NCBI RefSeq assembly: GCF_001427635.1
Contig: NZ_LMHA01000001.1
Span: 1,711,133 to 1,775,132 of the forward strand
Reading direction: 5' to 3'
From: Pseudoxanthomonas sp. Root65
GTDB taxonomy: Bacteria; Pseudomonadota; Gammaproteobacteria; Xanthomonadales; Xanthomonadaceae
Length of the DNA: 64,000 nucleotides
In this document: positions 60,501 to 64,000 of the stretch, in pieces
How the letters are laid out: each line of letters opens with the position of its first letter
How positions within the stretch are numbered: position 1 is the stretch's first letter
The notes under the pieces: generated by a model
Told to the model about the DNA's origin: nothing
Databases searched by the model: none
The model's input: only the letters and a program-made list of their open reading frames with translations
Position numbers and translations under genes: made by a program

Positions 60501-63500
60501 AGCAGCGGGTGCGCGTAGACGATCAGTCCTGCCAGCCGCTCGTAGAGTTGCGCATCCGCCTGCGAGGCGTTGATCTGCCGGCGCACGACCTGGCTGTGCG
60601 TCCACGCCAGGTCGAAGACGCGGTCGGCCAGCCGGCGGTCGCGGTACTTGTCGATCAGGCCGGCACAGGCGTCGCGATCCCGGCCCACGCCATGCACCAT
60701 GTCGATCATCGCCGTCTGCCCCGGTGCCAGTTCGATCCGGCAACGGATGGCGACGATCGGATCCAGCACCGAACCCTCGCTGTCGGACAGCGCGTCCTGC
60801 GCCGACAGGGCCACCGGCGTGCGCGGGGTGTTGCCGCGGCCGAGGAAGCGGGCGCGGTCGGTCTCGTACGAGATCGCGGTGATGTCGGCATCGTGCACGG
60901 CCACCAGATGGAACATCCACGGCGGCACTTCGTCGTGCGCGCGCGGCCGTCGCGTGCACAGCAGCGCCTGTTTCTCGCGCACGATCTCCGACTGCACGAA
61001 CAGGTTGCTGAAGGCCGGGTGCAGTTCGTCCGCGATGGCCGGCGCCAGCACCACTTCGGCGTAGGTGGTGATCTCGATGGTGCGCGTGCGCCGGCTGCGG
61101 TTGCCCAGCCGCAGCCGGCGCAGTTCGATGTCGTCCTCGGCGGAGATGGCGATCTCAAGATGGCTTTCGTAGCCGCGCTTGCGGCCGCGGAACTCGGCCT
61201 TGGCATCGGAGAAGATCGCTTCGTACTGGTCCACCGGCACGCATGCCGGCTGCAATGACGTGGACCAGAACTCGCCGCTCTCCACGTCGCGCAGGTAGCA
61301 GAAGTTGCCCCAGTGGTCGCGCGTGCCGTCCTCGCGCCAGCGCGTGACCGCCATGTCGCGGTGACGGCTGTAGCCGCCGCCGGCGCTGGTGACCAGGCCG
61401 TGGTAGCGGCCGTTGGAGAGCAGCTGTACCGCCGGCCGCGACGTCCCCGGGTTGCGGAAGATGCGCAGCTGGGTCTCGGTTTCGGTGGGCGCGGCGCGGG
61501 TGCCCAGCGTCTCGGCCTCGTGCGGGTGGAACACGCCGGTATGCGGAATGCGTTCCTGCAGCAACAGCAGCGTCGCCTGGAACTCGGCATCGGCCACGAA
61601 GCGCTGCTGCATCGGCTGCTGCCGCAGCAGGTGGACGAGCGCGAGGAAGCCCATGCCCTGGTGGTGGGCCATGAACGACCGCACCACCACGCAGTCCTGT
61701 CCGGGCGGCACCCGCGCCGGCGTGTAGTCGATAGCCTCGTACATGCCGAAATGACCACCGAAACCCAGCGCGGCCTGCCGCTGCAGGTTCTCGCAGGCGG
61801 CTTCCGGCGCCACCATCAACGCCATCATGCTGGCGTAGGGCGCGATGACCAGGTCCTGGCCCAGGCCGCGCTTCAGGCCCAGTCCGGGCACGCCGAAGGC
61901 GCGGTACTGGTAGTTCATGCGGGCGTCGACAGTGTTGTAGCCCGACTCCGAGATGCCCCACGGCACGCCATGGTGTTCGCCATGCTGGATCTGCGCTTCC
62001 ACCGCATGCCGGGACGTCTGGTCCAGCAGCGTATCCGGGTAGCTGGGCATGACCAGCGGCGGCATCAGGTACTCGAACATCGAGCCGCTCCACGACAGCA
62101 GCGTGGCATCGCCGTTGACCTCGGTCAGCAGGCGGCCCAGCGCGAACCAGCTCTCCTGCGGCAACTGCCCCTGCGCGATCGCCACGAAACTGCACAGCCG
62201 CGCTTCCGACGCCAGCAGGTCGTAAAGCCCGCTGTCCAGGCGGTGCTCGTCGACGTTGTAGCCGATCGCCAGCAGGTGGCGCGCGCGGTCGTAGAGGAAT
62301 TCGTATTCCATCAGCGAGAACTGCCCGGCGATGTGCGCCAGCCGTTCGAGCTGGTGGATGCGTTCGCGCGCACGGCGGGTGGCCAGCGGATGGGCCGAGG
62401 CGTCCTGCAGTTCGCGCAACGTGGGAATGCGTTCGCCGGTCCAGGCGCTGGCGTCGGGCAACAGGAACTGCAGCTCCGCATGCGCCGAACGACAGCTTTC
62501 GACCAGCGCGGTGGGCCAGTGGTGCGGATGCAGAGGCATCGGACTCGCGGCAGGCCAGGCCGCTGCGATGCCGTCCGCGTGCACCACCAGGCGCGCCAGC
62601 ATGCGTTCGGCATCGATGACGGTCGCCGGCGGCTCCCGCTGCGCCTGTGCCAGTACCGCACCGAATTCGATCAGCGCACGCGACAGGGCTTCGTCGTCGG
62701 AGCCCGCGTCCGCGGCCACGTCTTCCAGAACGGCCAGCGTATCGCCCAGTCCGCCGAAGGTGGCGGGCGCCAGCACCGGCGCATCGGCCAGCGCCAGCAG
62801 GCCCTGGCGCAGGGTCAGCAGGTGCCCGGCCAGGTTGCCGCTGTCCACGGTGGAGATGTAGGCCGGCGGCAGCGGCTGCAGGGTTTCGGTGTCGTACCAG
62901 TTGTAGAAGTGGCCGCGATGGCGCGGCAGCGCCTCCAGCGTGTCGAACACCAGGCGGGTGCGCTCCATCACGCCACCGGCCTGCAGGTAACCGAAATCGT
63001 ATGCGGCCAGGTTGGCCAGCAGCGACAGGCCGATATTGGTCGGCGACGTGCGTCGCGCCACCACCAGCGCCGGATGCTCCTGCACGTTGTCGGGCGGCAG
63101 CCAGTGGTCCTCGGCGCGCACGTAGGTCTCGAAGAACGCCCAGGTACGCCGCGACAGCGTGCCGAGGAAGGCGAGCTGCGGTACGGACAGCTTCTCCGTC
63201 CGCTGACCGGTGGGACGGCCCAGCCAGGCCATGACGGCAGGCGACACCAGCCAGAGCAGCAGCAACGGTGCGGCCACCCACAGCGCCGCGGGTTGCCGCA
63301 TCGCCAGCAGGGCGGCGATGGAGGTCGCGATCAGCGGTGCGGGCGCCATGCCGAGCAGTTCGGCGCGCATGCCGCCGCCGAGGCTGCGTTCCACTTCGCT
63401 GGAGGGATTCCACTGCAGCAGATGCCGGCGCGTGACCAGCAGGCGCCAGAGCGTACGCAGGATCGCGTCCACGCTGAAGAAGGCTTCGTACGGCAGGCAG

Positions 63501-64000
63501 GCCACATTGACCACCGCGCGCTGGAGTTGCCGCAGGCTCGACCGGCCCACCTGCACCAGATGCGTCTCCAGCGGCATGTCGACCGGCCAGGCGAATACGT
63601 CGCGCAACGCCGGCAGCAGCACCGGCAGCGCCCACAGGCTCAGCAGCCAGGCGGTCCAGGCGAGCGGGGCCGGCGAGAACAGCCAGCCCAGCACCAGCAA
63701 CGCCACCGTGGCCGCCGGCACCAGGCTGCGGCGCAGGTTGTCGAGCAGCTTGCCGCGCGAGAGCCAGGACAACGGGTTGCGCTCGAACCCGCCATCGCGG
63801 CGCGGCACCCACGGCAGCAGCCAGGGCAGCAACTGCCAGTCGCCGCGGATCCAGCGATAGCGGCGCTTCACGTCTGCCGCATAGCGCGCGGGATACTCCT
63901 CGAACAGCCGCACGTCGCTGACCAGACCGGCGCGCGCGTAGCAGCCTTCCAGCAGGTCGTGGCTGAGGATGCGGTTGTCGGGGAAGCGGTCGGCCAGCGC
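57530..64000 (-). CDS. ndvB: cyclic beta-1,2-glucan synthase-like protein (NdvB type), C-terminal part, cut by window edge
   Basis: The frame is open from the right edge to 57530, giving 2156 visible residues of a giant protein. At the edge it reads through the end of a family-2-like glycosyltransferase (LLEGCYARAGLVSDVRLFEEYP, VKRRYRWIRGDWQ) followed by a few membrane helices. Then come a glycoamylase-like region (ESGYN near 61.9 kb) and two glycoside hydrolase family 94 modules, with the catalytic Asp in GTGDWNDGMN (about 58.5 kb). This is the Chvb/NdvB order. Such enzymes make periplasmic cyclic beta-glucans for osmoadaptation and host contact. The N-terminus is outside the window. Confidence 0.93.
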   Translation of the reverse strand, partial: ALADRFPDNRILSHDLLEGCYARAGLVSDVRLFEEYPARYAADVKRRYRWIRGDWQLLPWLLPWVPRRDGGFERNPLSWLSRGKLLDNLRRSLVPAATVALLVLGWLFSPAPLAWTAWLLSLWALPVLLPALRDVFAWPVDMPLETHLVQVGRSSLRQLQRAVVNVACLPYEAFFSVDAILRTLWRLLVTRRHLLQWNPSSEVERSLGGGMRAELLGMAPAPLIATSIAALLAMRQPAALWVAAPLLLLWLVSPAVMAWLGRPTGQRTEKLSVPQLAFLGTLSRRTWAFFETYVRAEDHWLPPDNVQEHPALVVARRTSPTNIGLSLLANLAAYDFGYLQAGGVMERTRLVFDTLEALPRHRGHFYNWYDTETLQPLPPAYISTVDSGNLAGHLLTLRQGLLALADAPVLAPATFGGLGDTLAVLEDVAADAGSDDEALSRALIEFGAVLAQAQREPPATVIDAERMLARLVVHADGIAAAWPAASPMPLHPHHWPTALVESCRSAHAELQFLLPDASAWTGERIPTLRELQDASAHPLATRRARERIHQLERLAHIAGQFSLMEYEFLYDRARHLLAIGYNVDEHRLDSGLYDLLASEARLCSFVAIAQGQLPQESWFALGRLLTEVNGDATLLSWSGSMFEYLMPPLVMPSYPDTLLDQTSRHAVEAQIQHGEHHGVPWGISESGYNTVDARMNYQYRAFGVPGLGLKRGLGQDLVIAPYASMMALMVAPEAACENLQRQAALGFGGHFGMYEAIDYTPARVPPGQDCVVVRSFMAHHQGMGFLALVHLLRQQPMQQRFVADAEFQATLLLLQERIPHTGVFHPHEAETLGTRAAPTETETQLRIFRNPGTSRPAVQLLSNGRYHGLVTSAGGGYSRHRDMAVTRWREDGTRDHWGNFCYLRDVESGEFWSTSLQPACVPVDQYEAIFSDAKAEFRGRKRGYESHLEIAISAEDDIELRRLRLGNRSRRTRTIEITTYAEVVLAPAIADELHPAFSNLFVQSEIVREKQALLCTRRPRAHDEVPPWMFHLVAVHDADITAISYETDRARFLGRGNTPRTPVALSAQDALSDSEGSVLDPIVAIRCRIELAPGQTAMIDMVHGVGRDRDACAGLIDKYRDRRLADRVFDLAWTHSQVVRRQINASQADAQLYERLAGLIVYAHPLLRADADVLLQNQRGQSGLWGHAISGDLPIVLLQVADADNIELVRQMVQAHAYWRLKGLRADLVIWNESQAGYRQQLQDLILGMISADPEANVLDRPGGIFVRPGQQMSQEDRILLQSVARVIISDQQGSLAAQIGRREPAERIMPSLLGEGPREEHAERPAPTASTGLPPPVVIDEEDDTWPFEPVADTFVHDNGTGAFAADGREYVIVTREDGPTPAPWCNVMANERLGTVVSESMAGYTWFENAHEFRLTPWHNDPVADSGGEAFYLRDEDSGHVWSPLPLPRRGRGAYRTRHGFGYSVYEHVEDGIASELWVYVAVDDAVKYSVLKLRNLSGRARRLSATAYVEWVLGDLRVRSQMHIVTAQDAASGVLTARNPYNTEFGGRVAFFDTDASGCSFTGDRTEFLGRNGSMADPAALQRERLSGRLGVGLDPCAAIQVPLSLPDGEASETVFRLGMGKDEDDALYLARRVQGTQRAHDALDAVRIHWRGLLTSVQVSTPDPAVDALVNGWLMYQTLACRYVARSGYYQSGGAFGFRDQLQDTMATLHARPALTRSHLLLCAAHQFPQGDVLHWWHPPQGRGVRTRCSDDYLWLPLAAARYLQVTGDASVLDEQVGFVDGRPVNADEESYYDMPATSHLRQSFYQHCVLALRRGCSLLGERGLPLIGTGDWNDGMNRVGEAGRGESVWLGFFLYDTLQRFIEVARVRGDDAFADECVEHAERLRANLEAHAWDGQWYRRAWFDDGTPLGSSTSDECRIDSISQSWSVLSGAADPARARQAMASLDRHLVKREAGLIQLLDPPFDTTPKDPGYIRGYVPGVRENGGQYTHAAVWAAMAFAHQGDAERAWELARMINPIHHAQDPDATAVYKVEPYVLAADVYGVAPHVGRGGWTWYTGSAGWMYRLLTESLLGLQRLGDELALHPCLPREWTQYELRYRFGSTLYVIAVEQGDDGTPMLQLDGTEQAGMRFPLVDDGSVHRVEARWPRAAP

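Noticed and set aside
1-64000. CRISPR arrays, tRNA or rRNA genes, intact IS elements, prophage
   Set aside because: No regularly spaced repeats, no cloverleaf-like segments with CCA ends, no transposase or phage genes were seen.

Overview
The window is a chromosomal segment of a G+C-rich gammaproteobacterium, most likely a Xanthomonadaceae member near Pseudoxanthomonas, Stenotrophomonas or Lysobacter. This is inferred from protein character, very dense packing with many 4-nt ATGA overlaps, interspersed REP-like palindromes, a FabA/FabB pair, and a cbb3 plus bd oxidase island. It was read by eye; no database search was possible. I found no rRNA, tRNA, CRISPR array or intact insertion sequence.

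Layout. 1-5.9 kb: a minus-strand membrane-stress operon (YjfI/DUF2170, PspA-like, YqiJ-like, flotillin-like, large DUF3686 ATPase cut by the left edge), driven by a promoter that predicts a leaderless mRNA. 6.1-10.8 kb: a glycerophosphodiesterase, the fabAB operon and dinB. 10.8-13 kb: btuB under a cobalamin riboswitch. 13-17.4 kb: TfoX-like protein, free-methionine-sulfoxide reductase, bioD, a phasin, queD and rhlE. 17.8-34.1 kb: a respiration island with an FNR-type regulator, a long minus-strand operon ccoNOQP-orf-ccoGHIS-tauE-cydDC, and divergent cydABX. 34.2-35.6 kb: a secreted sialate O-acetylesterase-like enzyme. 35.8-42.2 kb: a seven-gene cluster encoding a thermostable-hemolysin family protein, an AMP-forming ligase, a heme-oxygenase-like diiron protein, a short-chain dehydrogenase, a periplasmic TPR protein and a PmrA/QseB-type two-component system. 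42.2-45.7 kb: ArsN2-like acetyltransferase, moeA-mobA, AraC regulator and WrbA. 46-51.1 kb: a LuxR-type response regulator, an alpha/beta hydrolase and a large beta-propeller sensor kinase. 51.1-54.7 kb: a less compact stretch with an unrecognised secreted protein, an 800-bp gene-poor gap and an outer-membrane-type protein. 54.9-57.5 kb: VOC protein with a TetR regulator, DUF4386-like membrane protein, GrpB and a small protein. 57.5-64 kb: a giant NdvB-type cyclic beta-glucan synthase cut by the right edge.

How it works together. The FNR-type regulator, both low-oxygen oxidases and their assembly factors lie together, and the ccoN promoter carries a perfect TTGAT-N4-ATCAA box. An equally perfect box lies upstream of fabA. 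In both promoters the box sits exactly 22 nt from a plausible -10 hexamer, the class II activator geometry (-41.5), which suggests that oxygen-independent unsaturated fatty acid synthesis is coupled to low oxygen. The strongest candidate for a little-described system is the 35.8-42.2 kb cluster. It looks like a small-molecule (probably acyl-derived) pathway co-transcribed with its own sensor-regulator pair. Its promoter holds four TAA-centred half-sites repeating every 11 bp, the spacing of PmrA-family boxes.
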